From Streptomyces venezuelae (GTDB lineage Bacteria > Actinomycetota > Actinomycetes > Streptomycetales > Streptomycetaceae), in contig NZ_CP029189.1 of NCBI RefSeq assembly GCF_008642275.1, positions 2,278,001 to 2,342,000 on the forward strand: a stretch of 64,000 nucleotides of DNA, written 5' to 3'. The translations under genes and the position numbers were made by a program. Below, piece by piece: positions 25,080-33,697 of this stretch. The notes under the pieces are model-generated. The model was not told the DNA's origin. It made no database searches and worked only from the letters and a program-made list of their open reading frames with translations. Each line of letters starts with the position of its first letter. The stretch's first letter is position 1.

Positions 25080-25335
25080 CGGCCCCGACTTCGCGAGCTC
25101 CTCCCTGCCTCGGCACCTGTTCCGCGGCGCGGTCGGCCTCGGCGCCCTGATCGGCGCCTTCGCCCTCCTCCCGTTCTACGGACCGGCCACCCTGCTCCTC
25201 GCACCGCTCGGCCTGGTGGCCCTGCGCGGGTGCCCGATGTGCTGGGCGATCGGACTGGCCCAGACGCTCTCCCGGGGCCGGCTGCAACGGGAGTGCACGA
25301 ACGGCCGCTGCGAGCTGAAGGCGGCACCGCGCTGA
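25066..25335 (+). CDS. Small membrane protein, DUF2892-like
   Basis: An 89-residue protein with two hydrophobic segments (about 18-55: GAVGLGALIGAFALLPFYGP, TLLLAPLGLVAL), then RGCPMCWAIGLAQ and a basic region with CTNGRC near the end. The layout resembles DUF2892/YgaP-type inner membrane proteins. CPMC and CTNGRC are two cysteine pairs that could sense redox state or metal. The ATG at 25066 has GGAGG about five nt upstream and overlaps the sigma gene end, so it may work with the sigma factor; this is inference. Confidence 0.72.
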   Translation: MKITDGPDFASSSLPRHLFRGAVGLGALIGAFALLPFYGPATLLLAPLGLVALRGCPMCWAIGLAQTLSRGRLQRECTNGRCELKAAPR

Positions 25336-25370
25336 TCCCGGCCGGGTGGGACCGGTGCGGGCCGGGGCCG

Positions 25371-25886
25371 CTACGAGCCGTCGCCGGCCCGCTCGTGTCC
25401 GAAGGCGGCGAGGAGCTCGCTCTCGCCCGGGGCCGTGAACAGCCGCTTGGGCACCGCCACGAGACACGTACGGCGGCGCGAGCGGCCCACGAACACGTGC
25501 AGCCGGGGCGTCTCGTGGTAGTAGCGCATCTCGTCCCACACGATCCGCTGCGACTCCCCGCCGCGGAACACCTCGACGCCCGTGCCGTCCACCACGACCC
25601 GCTTCTCCTGGGCGGCCCTGCCGCTGCGGAAGCCCCGGCCCACCAACCACCGCGGCAGGAGCAGCAGCACGACGAGGCCGTACACCACCGCGATCCCGAG
25701 GGGGACGGGGTGCACGGTGAGCCCTTCCGAGGACAGCGTCACACTCGCCGCGGTGAGGAGCACCGTGGTGAGGGCGGCCACCGCCCGGCCGCGCCGGAAC
25801 AGCCCCGCCGCCTTGGCGGCCTCGTCGTATTCGTCCCTGGTCAGGCTGCCGGTCGCACTGAAGGAGGATTCACGCATCTCGTTCAC
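25371..25886 (-). CDS. YcxB-like membrane protein
   Basis: A 171-residue protein with a short N-terminal cytoplasmic part containing TRDEYDEAAKAAGLFRRGR, two membrane helices (about 37-78) and a C-terminal YcxB-like domain (VVVDGTGVEVFRGGESQRIVWDEM, then a RLHVFVG strand and LVAVPKRLF). YcxB-like proteins have no established function. The GTG at 25886 is chosen; an ATG three codons later (25877) is equally possible, as neither has a clear ribosome binding site. Convergent with the sigma cluster. Confidence 0.7.
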   Translation of the reverse strand: MNEMRESSFSATGSLTRDEYDEAAKAAGLFRRGRAVAALTTVLLTAASVTLSSEGLTVHPVPLGIAVVYGLVVLLLLPRWLVGRGFRSGRAAQEKRVVVDGTGVEVFRGGESQRIVWDEMRYYHETPRLHVFVGRSRRRTCLVAVPKRLFTAPGESELLAAFGHERAGDGS

Positions 25887-26042
25887 GGAAGCGGAGCTTA
25901 GGCTGTCTCTTCCGGATCTTGTCGGCCGGGCAAGGTCCGGAAGAGACGGCCCGGTGCGGTGACCGGCACGGTTCACCGCGGTGCGGCGCCCGGCACGGCG
26001 CCGGCGCTCCGCCCCCCCTGCCCGAGGGCGGCTTCACGGCGG

Positions 26043-27230
26043 CTACCGCCGCAGCAGGGTGACGACCGCCGCGCCGCCCAGCCCGATGTTGTGGGCCAGC
26101 CCGACCCGCGCCCCCGCGACCTGCCGCGGACCGGCCTCGCCGCGCAACTGCCAGACCAGCTCCGCGGCCTGGGCGAGTCCCGTCGCCCCCAGCGGATGAC
26201 CCTTCGAGATCAGCCCGCCGGAGGGGTTCACCACCCACCGCCCGCCGTACGTCGTCGCGCCCGACTCCACCAGTTTCCCGGCGGCGCCGTCCTCGCACAT
26301 GCCCAGCGCCTCGTACGTCAGCAGCTCGTTGACGGAGAAGCAGTCGTGCAGCTCCACCACGTCCACGTCCTCGATGCCGAGCCCCGAAGCCTCGTACGCC
26401 TGCCGGGCCGCCGCCGCCGTCATCGGCTTGCCGACCACGTCGATGCACGAGCCCGAGGCGAAGGAGGCCTCGGTGTCCGTCGTCATCGACTGGCCGACGA
26501 TCTCCACCGCCTTGCCGTGCAGCCCGTGGCGGACCACGAACCGCTCGGACACCACCAGGGCCGCCGCCGCGCCGTCCGAGGTCGGCGAGCACTGGAGCTT
26601 GGTCAGCGGCGCGTGGATCTCCTTCGCCGCCAGGATCTCCTCCACCGAGTACACGTCCTGGAACTGCGCGTTCGGGTTGTTCGCCGAGTGCCGGTGGTTC
26701 TTCGCGCCGACGGCCGCGAGCTGCGCGGGCGTGGTCCCGTACCGCTCCATGTGCTCCCGCGCCGCGTTGCCGAAGATCTGCGCCGTGGGCGGCGACATCT
26801 CGAAGCCGTGACCCGCGGCCATGATCCCGTAGTGCCGGGCCACCGGTGAGGTCTTGAAGTCGCCTCCGTCCGCGCCACCGCCCAGCGCGCCGCGCTTCAT
26901 CTTCTCGAAGCCGAGCGCCAGCACGCAGTCGCTGATCCCGCCCTGCACGAACTGCCGGGCCATCATCAGCGCCGTCGAACCCGTCGCGCAGTTGTTGTTG
27001 ACGTTGTAGACCGGCACCCCGGAGAGCCCCAGCTCGTACGCCGCCCGCTGGCCGGCGGTGGAGGCCTGGAAGCAGTAGCCCACCGGGACCTGCTCGACCA
27101 GCCCGTAGTCGACGCCCGCGTCCGCGAGCGCCGCCGTCCCGGCCTCCTTCGCCATGTCCCAGTACTGCCAGTCCCGCGACTCCGGCTTCTCGAACCTCGT
27201 CATGCCGACGCCCACGATGTACGACTTCAT
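26043..27230 (-). CDS. Lipid-transfer protein / SCP-x type thiolase
   Basis: A 395-residue thiolase-fold protein of the SCP-x/lipid-transfer group. Nucleophile motif [15 protein letters not shown] is at about 91-105, [17 protein letters not shown] replaces the NEAF loop of ordinary thiolases, and the C-terminal [17 protein letters not shown] holds the catalytic His. These proteins take part in sterol and branched acyl-CoA cleavage, in some cases as retro-aldolases working with a DUF35 partner; no such partner is encoded next to it. The ATG at 27230 lies 15 bp after the acyl-CoA dehydrogenase gene, so both are in one operon with the KstR-type box at 29390. Confidence 0.88.
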   Translation of the reverse strand: MKSYIVGVGMTRFEKPESRDWQYWDMAKEAGTAALADAGVDYGLVEQVPVGYCFQASTAGQRAAYELGLSGVPVYNVNNNCATGSTALMMARQFVQGGISDCVLALGFEKMKRGALGGGADGGDFKTSPVARHYGIMAAGHGFEMSPPTAQIFGNAAREHMERYGTTPAQLAAVGAKNHRHSANNPNAQFQDVYSVEEILAAKEIHAPLTKLQCSPTSDGAAAALVVSERFVVRHGLHGKAVEIVGQSMTTDTEASFASGSCIDVVGKPMTAAAARQAYEASGLGIEDVDVVELHDCFSVNELLTYEALGMCEDGAAGKLVESGATTYGGRWVVNPSGGLISKGHPLGATGLAQAAELVWQLRGEAGPRQVAGARVGLAHNIGLGGAAVVTLLRR

Positions 27231-27245
27231 GCCCCTGGTGTCCCT

Positions 27246-29378
27246 TCAGTCCCTCGGGAGGCCGAGAATCCGCTCGGCGACGACGTTGAGCTGGACCTGT
27301 GTGGTGCCCCCGGCGATGGTCAGGCAGCGGGACATGAGCATCCCGTGCACCGCCCGCTCCCCCGCCCCCTCCCGCACCGCGCCCGCCGGTCCCAGCAGTT
27401 CGAGCGCGAGCTCGGCGGTCCGCTGCTGGTGCGGGGTCTGGACGAGCTTGCGCACGGACGCGCCCGCGCCCGGCTCCAGCCCCGACACCTGCTGGAGCGT
27501 GGTGCGCAGCCCGATGCAGGCCAGCGCGTGCGCCTCGGCGGCGAGCGCGCCGATCCGGGCCCGGTAGGCGCCGTCGAGGTCGGCGGCGCGCGCGAGGAGC
27601 GCCTCCAGACCGGTGTCGAAGGTCATCTGGTCGGCCATGTGGACACGTTCGTTGCCGAGGGTGTTGCGGGCCACCTGCCAGCCGCCGTCGGCCGCTCCGA
27701 CCAGCGCGTCCGCCGGGAGGTCCACGTCGTCGAAGTACACCTCGTTGAAGAGGGCCTCGCCGGTGATCTCCTTGAGCGGCCGCACGTCGATCCCGGGGGT
27801 GTTCTTCATGTCGACGACGAAGTAGCCGAGCCCCTTGTGCTTGGGCGCGGCCGGGTCGGTGCGGGCCAGCAGGATCCCGAAGTCGGCGCTGTGCGCGGAA
27901 CTCGTCCACACCTTCTGGCCGTTCACCCTCCAGGAGCCGTCCTCCCGCCGCTCCGCCCGGGTCCGCAGCGAGGCCAGGTCGGAGCCCGCGCCCGGCTCCG
28001 AGAAGAGCTGGCACCAGGTGACGTCGCCGCGCAGGGTCGGCAGGAGGTAGGTCTCCCGCTGGGCGGGCGTCCCGTAGGCGAGCAGCGAGGGCACCACCCA
28101 GGTGGCGATCCCGAGGTCGGAGACCTTCACACCGGCCGCGGCCAGCTCCTGCTGGACGACGAGCTGCTCGACGGGTCCCGCGCCGAGCCCGTACGGGGGC
28201 GGCAGGTAGGGGGCTGCGTAGCCGGTGGGGGCCAGGATCCGGCGGGCGGCGGCCGGGTCCAGCCCGCGCGCGTCCGCGACGGCGGTACGGGCCTTCGCGC
28301 GGTACGTCTCGGCCTCCGCCGGGAGTTCCAGGCGCAGCTCGCGCCGCGCACCGCCCGCCGCGCACCGCACGGCCCGGACCCGGTGCCCGTCGCCGGGCCC
28401 CAGCAGCTGGCGGGCGACCAGTGCCCGCCGCAGGTAGACGTGGGCGTCGTGCTCCCAGGTGAAGCCGATCCCGCCGAGGATCTGGATGCAGTCCTTGGCG
28501 CAGGTGTAGGCGGCGTCGAGGGCGGTCCCTGCGGCCAGGGCGGCCACCAGCGAGCGCACGTCGGCGGGCTCGTCCATGGCCTGCGCGGCGTCCCAGGCGA
28601 GCGCCCGGGCCTGTTCCAGCCGGACCAGCATGTCGGCGCACAGGTGCTTGACGCCCTGGAACTGCCCGATGGGGCGCCCGAACTGCTCGCGCACCTTCGC
28701 GTACCCTGCGGCCGTGTGCAGCGCCCAGGCGGCGGTGCCGCAGGCGTCGGCGGCGAAGAGCGTGCAGGCCAGGTCGCGGACCAGGGCCGCGTCCAGCGCC
28801 AGCAGCCGGTCCGGGTCGACGGCGACCCCCCGCGCCCGCACCTCGGCGGTCGGGCGGGTCGGGTCGGCGCTGTCGTGCGTACGGATGTCCAGCGCGGCGG
28901 CGTCCACGGCGAACCAGCGGGTGCCGTGCGCGGCTTCGGCGGCGAGCAGCACCAGGTCGGCCTCGCCTGCGCCGAGGACGGGCGGGGCGACTCCGTCGAG
29001 CAGATGGCCTCCGCCCTCGACGGCGACGGCGGTCAGTGTCCCGGGCCCGAGCGCGACGGCCCCGACCCGGCCGGCGAGCGGCTCGGCGCCGGCCCGCTCC
29101 AGCAGTACGGAGGCCAGCGCGCTCGGCAGGTACGCCCCGGGCAGTGCGGCCCGGGCGGTCTCCTCGACGACGACGGCCAGGTCGAGCAGGGTGCCGCCGT
29201 CCAGGTGCGGGTCGAGCAGCCCCTGCGCGGTCAGCGCGTCCCAGTAGGCGGGCCGCGACCCGGTCTGCGGCGGGGTGTCGAGCAGCTTGCGGACTTCCTC
29301 GGGAGGCACGGCCCGCGCGACCCAGCCGCGCACCGCCTCGGCCAGCTCGCGCTGCTCCTGTGTGATTCCGATGCCCAT
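27246..29378 (-). CDS. Fused two-domain acyl-CoA dehydrogenase, FadE34-like
   Basis: A 710-residue tandem acyl-CoA dehydrogenase. The N-terminal half (to about 340) has VREQFGRPIGQFQGVKHLCAD and ILGGIGFTWEHDAHVYLRR; the C-terminal half has QLFSEPGAGSDLASLRTRA, VNGQKVWTSSAH and the final IAGGTTQVQLNVVAERILGLPRD. Mycobacterial FadE34 (ChsE3) has the same fused layout and almost the same length and oxidises sterol side-chain CoA esters; the same class is proposed here. The ATG at 29378 has no ribosome binding site; minus-strand TAGTCT (29386-29391) ends seven nt upstream, and a KstR-type box touches it. Confidence 0.88.
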   Translation of the reverse strand: MGIGITQEQRELAEAVRGWVARAVPPEEVRKLLDTPPQTGSRPAYWDALTAQGLLDPHLDGGTLLDLAVVVEETARAALPGAYLPSALASVLLERAGAEPLAGRVGAVALGPGTLTAVAVEGGGHLLDGVAPPVLGAGEADLVLLAAEAAHGTRWFAVDAAALDIRTHDSADPTRPTAEVRARGVAVDPDRLLALDAALVRDLACTLFAADACGTAAWALHTAAGYAKVREQFGRPIGQFQGVKHLCADMLVRLEQARALAWDAAQAMDEPADVRSLVAALAAGTALDAAYTCAKDCIQILGGIGFTWEHDAHVYLRRALVARQLLGPGDGHRVRAVRCAAGGARRELRLELPAEAETYRAKARTAVADARGLDPAAARRILAPTGYAAPYLPPPYGLGAGPVEQLVVQQELAAAGVKVSDLGIATWVVPSLLAYGTPAQRETYLLPTLRGDVTWCQLFSEPGAGSDLASLRTRAERREDGSWRVNGQKVWTSSAHSADFGILLARTDPAAPKHKGLGYFVVDMKNTPGIDVRPLKEITGEALFNEVYFDDVDLPADALVGAADGGWQVARNTLGNERVHMADQMTFDTGLEALLARAADLDGAYRARIGALAAEAHALACIGLRTTLQQVSGLEPGAGASVRKLVQTPHQQRTAELALELLGPAGAVREGAGERAVHGMLMSRCLTIAGGTTQVQLNVVAERILGLPRD

Positions 29379-29389
29379 GCGCGGCAGAC

Positions 29390-29403
29390 TAGAACACGTT
29401 CCA
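29390..29403. promoter_or_regulatory. KstR-type operator, fadE34-like/ltp operon
   Basis: TAGAACACGTTCCA fits TNNAACNNGTTNNA exactly. It begins 12 bp upstream of the start codon and overlaps the end of the proposed -10 box (29386-29391), a position expected to block transcription. Confidence 0.85.
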
Positions 29404-29422
29404 ATCTGACGGAAGGTCAGAT
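29404..29422. promoter_or_regulatory. ATCTGAC-N5-GTCAGAT inverted repeat
   Basis: Perfect 7-bp arms separated by five bases, immediately beside the KstR-type box. The core TGACGGAAGGTCA has one mismatch to TGACG-N3-CGTCA, the pattern seen before the LLM oxidoreductase and CYP125 genes. Probably a second operator; regulator unknown. Confidence 0.55.
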
Positions 29423-29564
29423 GGACGTCGGATCGGCTCACCCGGCCGAGCGCGCCCCGAGAACCCGCATGCGGCCAGCCGGTCAGAGCAACGCCTTTAT
29501 GTTGCAGAGCACTTGGCCACCGTCCACCGTTGCTCCGAAGTGACGGCGCGACAGAGGGGACATC

Positions 29565-30620
29565 GTGAGCGAATCGACCGAGGACCGGGCGGAGCGCGCC
29601 GGCCGGGAGCGCCGGCCGGGCGGCGGCCACGCAGATCACGGTGATGCACCGATCGGCTCTGCCGCCGAGCTGCTCGGCCGGGCCTTGCCCGACGTGTCAC
29701 ATCCATGGGTGCGCGAGGACCCGCCGCTCTCTCCGCTCGTCCCGCACACCCGGGCGCTGCTGCGCCGGACGACCCGACGGGCCGGGACCGGTTCGACGAC
29801 CGTGGCGCGCGTACTGGACTGCGCACTGCGGCTCGTCGTGGGGCTGCACCGGGCCGGCGACCACGCGACCGCGCTGTCGCTGGCACAGGACGCGCTGGCG
29901 TGCGGGACGCGGCTGCCGGACCCCGGCCATCCCGCTTTGATCGCGATCCGCCAACGGGCCGGACGGGCCCTCTACCGCCTCGGAAGGTACGAGGAAGCGG
30001 AGGCGGCACACCGCCGAGCCCTCGCGGACGCCACCGCCGCGTTCGGCGCGGACGCCGTCGAAACACTCGAAAGCTGCGTGGGGCTGGCCCCCGTACTCTT
30101 CTGGGCCGTTGACCAGAAGGCGGAGGCGGTGGCGCTGTCACGCCGGGCCGTCGACGGCCGGACCGCCGCGCTGGGCCCCGTCCATCCGTCCACGCTCATC
30201 GCACGGGCCTACCTGCTGGAGTTCACGATCGGCCCCGAGCCGGACCCGGTCACCGGACCTGAGCTGCTGAAGGACTGCCGCGAGACGCTCGGGCCCGCGC
30301 ACCAGATCACCCTGATCGCCGAGCTCACCCACGGCTTCGCCCTGGTCGCCGGCCATGATCAGCGCCGAGCCCTGCCCCTCGTCCAAGGCGTGGTCGCGGC
30401 CTTCGAGCACGTCCTCGGACCCGACCACCCCAGGACACTCGCCGCCCGCGCGTTGCTGAGCCGAACCCTCGGCGAACTGGGGCTGCACGAGGAGGCAGTG
30501 GCGCAGGCGGAGCTGGTGTCCGCTTCGCGGGCGCGGGTGCTCGGCCCCGGACACCCGTGGACGACATGGTCGCTGGAGCGGCTCGCGGAGCGGCGGCGGG
30601 CGGGTCGGACGGGTCCGTGA
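29565..30620 (+). CDS. Tetratricopeptide repeat protein
   Basis: A 351-residue helical protein of the kinesin-light-chain TPR type. Repeats carry ALxLAQDALAxGTRLPDPGHPALI, GRYEEAEAAHRRALAD, LGPVHPSTLIARAYLLE and LGPDHPRTLAARALLSRTLGELG, spaced about 42 residues. An Arg/Gly-rich N-terminus precedes them. Such proteins in Streptomyces usually occur as the tail of NB-ARC or FxSxx regulators; here the repeats stand alone. A protein-interaction role is likely, partner unknown. The GTG at 29565 has GAGGGGA seven nt upstream. Divergent from the fused acyl-CoA dehydrogenase operon. Confidence 0.82.
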   Translation: MSESTEDRAERAGRERRPGGGHADHGDAPIGSAAELLGRALPDVSHPWVREDPPLSPLVPHTRALLRRTTRRAGTGSTTVARVLDCALRLVVGLHRAGDHATALSLAQDALACGTRLPDPGHPALIAIRQRAGRALYRLGRYEEAEAAHRRALADATAAFGADAVETLESCVGLAPVLFWAVDQKAEAVALSRRAVDGRTAALGPVHPSTLIARAYLLEFTIGPEPDPVTGPELLKDCRETLGPAHQITLIAELTHGFALVAGHDQRRALPLVQGVVAAFEHVLGPDHPRTLAARALLSRTLGELGLHEEAVAQAELVSASRARVLGPGHPWTTWSLERLAERRRAGRTGP

Positions 30621-30707
30621 CGACGCCCCGGGGCGGGGAACCGGTGCCGGAAGGGGCGGCGTCCACCCAGTGAACAAGATCGCTCACCGGTTCGAAGGGG
30701 TCCCGAA

Positions 30708-31331
30708 ATGACCGGCACGGCCACCCGATACCTCTATCTCGCACGGCACGGCGAGGCGTCGCCGGATGAGAGCGGGCTCACCGAGACCGGCCGCCGACAG
30801 GCCGTACTGCTCGGCCGCCGTCTGCGGGACGTCCCCCTCACGGCCGTCCACCACGGCCCGCTGCCCCGGGCACAGCAGACGGCACGCCTGATCGGCGACC
30901 AGCTGACCGGCATCCCCCTACACCTCTCGGAAGCCGCCGGAGACTACGTCCCCCACCTGCCGGACAGAGAGGAACTCCCGGCGGAGTCGGCCGACTACTA
31001 CCTCGACTTCCTTGCCGGCGCGAGCGCCGAGGAACGGGAGAACGGCCCCGGGCTGGCCCGCCGGGCGATGGACCTGTTCACCGGGCCGGTGGACGGCCCG
31101 GACGACCGCCACGAACTGGTCGTCACCCACAACTTCCTGATCGCCTGGCTCGTACGGGAGGCCATGCACGCGCCGAAGTGGCGCTGGCTCGGCCTCAACC
31201 ATGCCAACGCCGCCCTGACGGTCATCCGGTACGCGCCCGGTCGGCCCGCCTGCGTCCTCTTCTCCAACGACATGCGGCATCTGCCGGACGAACTGCGCTG
31301 GACGGGCTTCCCGCCCGAGTTGCACATCTGA
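30708..31331 (+). CDS. Histidine phosphatase family protein
   Basis: A 207-residue member of the phosphoglycerate-mutase-like superfamily. The active site is formed by LYLARHGEAS (about 9-18), the PLPRAQQTARL Arg block, the Glu region near 88 and ELVVTHNFLIAW with the second His. Family members act on phosphoproteins, sugar phosphates or nucleotides; the substrate is unknown. The ATG at 30708 has AAGGGG eight to nine nt upstream. It follows the TPR gene by 87 bp on the same strand and could be cotranscribed. Confidence 0.87.
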   Translation: MTGTATRYLYLARHGEASPDESGLTETGRRQAVLLGRRLRDVPLTAVHHGPLPRAQQTARLIGDQLTGIPLHLSEAAGDYVPHLPDREELPAESADYYLDFLAGASAEERENGPGLARRAMDLFTGPVDGPDDRHELVVTHNFLIAWLVREAMHAPKWRWLGLNHANAALTVIRYAPGRPACVLFSNDMRHLPDELRWTGFPPELHI

Positions 31332-31396
31332 GTGCAAACGCAGTTGGCGGGTCCGCCGAACGCATCTCCCCACAACTCGGTTGCAATTAGGGGCTG

Positions 31397-31425
31397 TTGA
31401 GTACCGATGGAGCGTTCACTATAGT
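31397..31425 (+). promoter_or_regulatory. Sigma-70-type promoter of the I36-like gene
   Basis: TTGAGT (31397-31402) and TATAGT (31420-31425) are separated by 17 bp. This would give a 5' leader of about 105 nt before the ATG at 31538. Confidence 0.7.
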
Positions 31426-31537
31426 CGGCGTGGACACGGGCCGGCCCGGGTCCGAGCGTGCCGCTTTCGGGAAGCAACTCCCTTTCGTGGTGCCCGATTT
31501 GGCGTCGGCCGAACACCACTACGTAGGGGGATGAATC

Positions 31538-31915
31538 ATGCGCATGAAGCGGACCCTGGCACTCCTGGTCGCCTCAGCCGCCGTGACGCTCGGAATGGCC
31601 ACTCCGGCCAGTGCATACGCATGCAACACCGGCTTCTTCTGCCTCTACTACAACTCCAACCAGGGCGGCGCCCGCTGGTTCACGGACGGCGACGTACCCA
31701 ACCTCGCCGGGGAGATATTCACCACCTGGGCCAATGGTGAGGGCGAGCCGGTGAAGAACAACGCCGCTTCGACGCAGAACGCCTCGAATTACTGCTACCG
31801 GGTCTACTACAACTCGTACTACGCCGGCCCGTACGACACCGTCCAGGCTCACACGTCCCGGAACCTCGTGAACACGTACAACAACAACGCTTCCGTCCGG
31901 GACCTGATCTGCTGA
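31538..31915 (+). CDS. Secreted peptidase inhibitor family I36-like protein
   Basis: A 125-residue exported protein. A Sec signal (MRMKRTLALLVASAAVTLGM then ATPASA) ends near residue 26. The mature part is rich in Tyr, Asn and Gly (CNTGFFCLYYNSNQGGARW, NYCYRVYYNSYY), the beta/gamma-crystallin-like pattern of I36 inhibitors such as SMPI, with four cysteines at CNTGFFC, NYC and the C-terminal DLIC. It may inhibit metalloproteases outside the cell. GGGGG precedes the ATG by about eight nt; an in-frame ATG two codons later is possible. Lower GC than neighbouring genes. A strong promoter and a terminator frame it as a single transcription unit. Confidence 0.82.
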   Translation: MRMKRTLALLVASAAVTLGMATPASAYACNTGFFCLYYNSNQGGARWFTDGDVPNLAGEIFTTWANGEGEPVKNNAASTQNASNYCYRVYYNSYYAGPYDTVQAHTSRNLVNTYNNNASVRDLIC

Positions 31916-31933
31916 GCATCGCCACCTGGACCG

Positions 31934-31980
31934 GGAAGGGTGTTCCGCAACCGCCCGTCGCGGCTGCGGAACACCCTTCC
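31934..31980 (+). terminator. Strong hairpin terminator after I36-like gene
   Basis: A perfect 16-bp stem (31934-31949 with 31965-31980) and a 15-nt loop, 18 bases after the stop codon. Confidence 0.85.
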
Positions 31981-32001
31981 TTGCACCTGTAGAGGAATTC
32001 C

Positions 32002-32868
32002 GTGAACCTGACCACCCCTTCCTCCAGAGCCTGCGCCGGCATGGCGGTGCTCCTGCTCCCGCTCCTGTCCGCCTGCTCGGCCGGCCCCGCCGCCCCCGCC
32101 GAAACCCCAGGTCCGACGGCAGCGCACCGGCTCGCCGACAGCAAGACCCTCAAGCTGCCACTGGACGACTACCTGCTGACGACCGCCGACGCGGGCACGC
32201 TCGCCCGCGGGCGCGATTCCCTCATGCAGCGGTGCCTTACCGCCTTGGGCGCCCCATACACACCCAAAGCACAGGGAAGCGCCGATATCGAAACGAACGA
32301 GCGGCGCTACGGCCTGGCCGACGCGGAGCTCGCGAAGGAACACGGATATCACGTGCCCGACACGGACAAACGGGCGGAAGACTATCCAACGGCGGTCATG
32401 CCGCTCGTCACGGGTGACGTGACGACACACAATGGCGTCCCCGTCCCGCAAGGCGGATGCGCGGGAGAGGCGCAGCGGGAACTTCACGAGGCCGAACTGC
32501 AGGACGCCCTGAACTTTCCCCAGAAGCTGAACATGGAAAGCTACGTGAAGTCGCAGAAGGCACCCATGGTGGTGAAAGCCACCGCGGAGTGGTCGTCGTG
32601 CATGAAGGAATCCGGGCACTCCTACGCCGACCCCCTCGCCGCGATCAACGACAAGGAATTCAGCGCCGCGACTCCCGGAAGCCACGAGAAGGAAGTGGCG
32701 CTCGCCGACGTGCTGTGCAAGCAGAAGGTGAACCTGATCGGCGTGTGGTCCGACGCCGAAAGCGAATACCAGCGTTTTCTGATCGAATCGAATGCGAACG
32801 CCCTGACGGGTCCGCTGGCCGCCAAACAGAAAACCATGTCGGCGGCGAAGGCGGCAACGGGACCGTGA
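32002..32868 (+). CDS. Putative lipoprotein, 288 aa
   Basis: A secreted lipoprotein with the lipobox LLSAC at about 21-25 after a basic, hydrophobic leader. The mature part begins with a Pro/Ala/Thr linker, is helical and charged, and contains three further cysteines (MQRCLTALG, GGCAGEAQ, WSSCMKESGH, LADVLCKQ). No family recognised, though many Streptomyces genomes have such lipoproteins. Its codon use is less GC-biased than that of neighbours, as in the I36-like gene, hinting that the two were acquired together. The GTG at 32002 has AGAGGAA six nt upstream. Function unknown. Confidence 0.75.
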   Translation: MNLTTPSSRACAGMAVLLLPLLSACSAGPAAPAETPGPTAAHRLADSKTLKLPLDDYLLTTADAGTLARGRDSLMQRCLTALGAPYTPKAQGSADIETNERRYGLADAELAKEHGYHVPDTDKRAEDYPTAVMPLVTGDVTTHNGVPVPQGGCAGEAQRELHEAELQDALNFPQKLNMESYVKSQKAPMVVKATAEWSSCMKESGHSYADPLAAINDKEFSAATPGSHEKEVALADVLCKQKVNLIGVWSDAESEYQRFLIESNANALTGPLAAKQKTMSAAKAATGP

Positions 32869-32955
32869 AGGCCCTCACGTATCCGCCCGGACGCAGCCGT
32901 ATCCCCGCCGGCCATAAACTGGCCGGAACTCATCCATGACGGGCAGGAGGCCGAG

Positions 32956-33663
32956 ATGGCCGGGACGACCGGGACCGAGGGGGCAGCCGGGACGACCGCG
33001 GCGGCCGTGGAGGAGGTCATGGCCGAGCTGGCCGCGCTGGAGGACCCGCGGATGCGCGAGGTCAACGAGCGGCACGGTGACGACCACGGCGTGAACCTCA
33101 CCAAGCTGCGCGCGGTCGCCAAGCGGCTCAAGACGCAGCAGGACCTCGCACGCGGACTCTGGCGGACCGGTGACACCGCGGCCAGGCTCCTGGCGCTGCT
33201 GATCTGCCGCCCGAAGGCCTTCGAGCGCGCCGAGCTGGACACCATGCTGCGCGAGGCCCGCACCCCCAAGGTGCACGACTGGCTCGTGAACTACGTGGTG
33301 AAGAAGAGCCCGCACTGCGAGGAGCTGCGCCTCGCCTGGTTCGCGGATTCCGATCCGGTGGTCGCGAGCGCCGGCTGGGCGCTGACCACCGAACGGGTCG
33401 CGAAGAAGCCCGACGGCCTCGACCTCCCGGGACTGCTCGATGCCATCGAGGCGGAGATGAAGGACGCCCCTGAGCGCCTGCAGTGGGCCATGAACCACTG
33501 CCTCGCCCAGATCGGCATCGAGCACCCCGAGCACCGGGCCCGCGCGATCGGCATCGGCGAACGCCTGGAGGTCCTCAAGGACTACCCGACCCCTGCGAAC
33601 TGCACCTCGCCGTTCGCCCCCGCCTGGATCGGCGAGATGGTCCGGCGACAGCAGGAGAAGTAG
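32956..33663 (+). CDS. DNA alkylation repair-like HEAT protein
   Basis: A 235-residue all-helical protein resembling the AlkD/DNA alkylation repair family: VNLTKLRAVAKRLKTQQDLARGLWRTG, a later helix pair (TPKVHDWLVNYVVKKSPHCEELRLAWFA) and AGWALTTERVAK, WAMNHCLAQIGIEHPEHR. AlkD removes bulky or cationic alkylated bases from DNA; conservation of the catalytic Trp/Asp was not verified, so a structural HEAT role is the alternative. The ATG at 32956 has AGGAGG six nt upstream. It is single, convergent with the kinase gene. Confidence 0.75.
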   Translation: MAGTTGTEGAAGTTAAAVEEVMAELAALEDPRMREVNERHGDDHGVNLTKLRAVAKRLKTQQDLARGLWRTGDTAARLLALLICRPKAFERAELDTMLREARTPKVHDWLVNYVVKKSPHCEELRLAWFADSDPVVASAGWALTTERVAKKPDGLDLPGLLDAIEAEMKDAPERLQWAMNHCLAQIGIEHPEHRARAIGIGERLEVLKDYPTPANCTSPFAPAWIGEMVRRQQEK

Positions 33664-33695
33664 CGGGAGAGGTAGCGGGAGAGGTAGCGGGAGCC
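33661..33695. repeat. 12-bp tandem repeat, about three copies
   Basis: TAGCGGGAGAGG is repeated nearly three times, beginning at the stop codon of the AlkD-like gene. The first copy supplies that stop (TAG). Confidence 0.8.
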
Positions 33696-33697
33696 GT

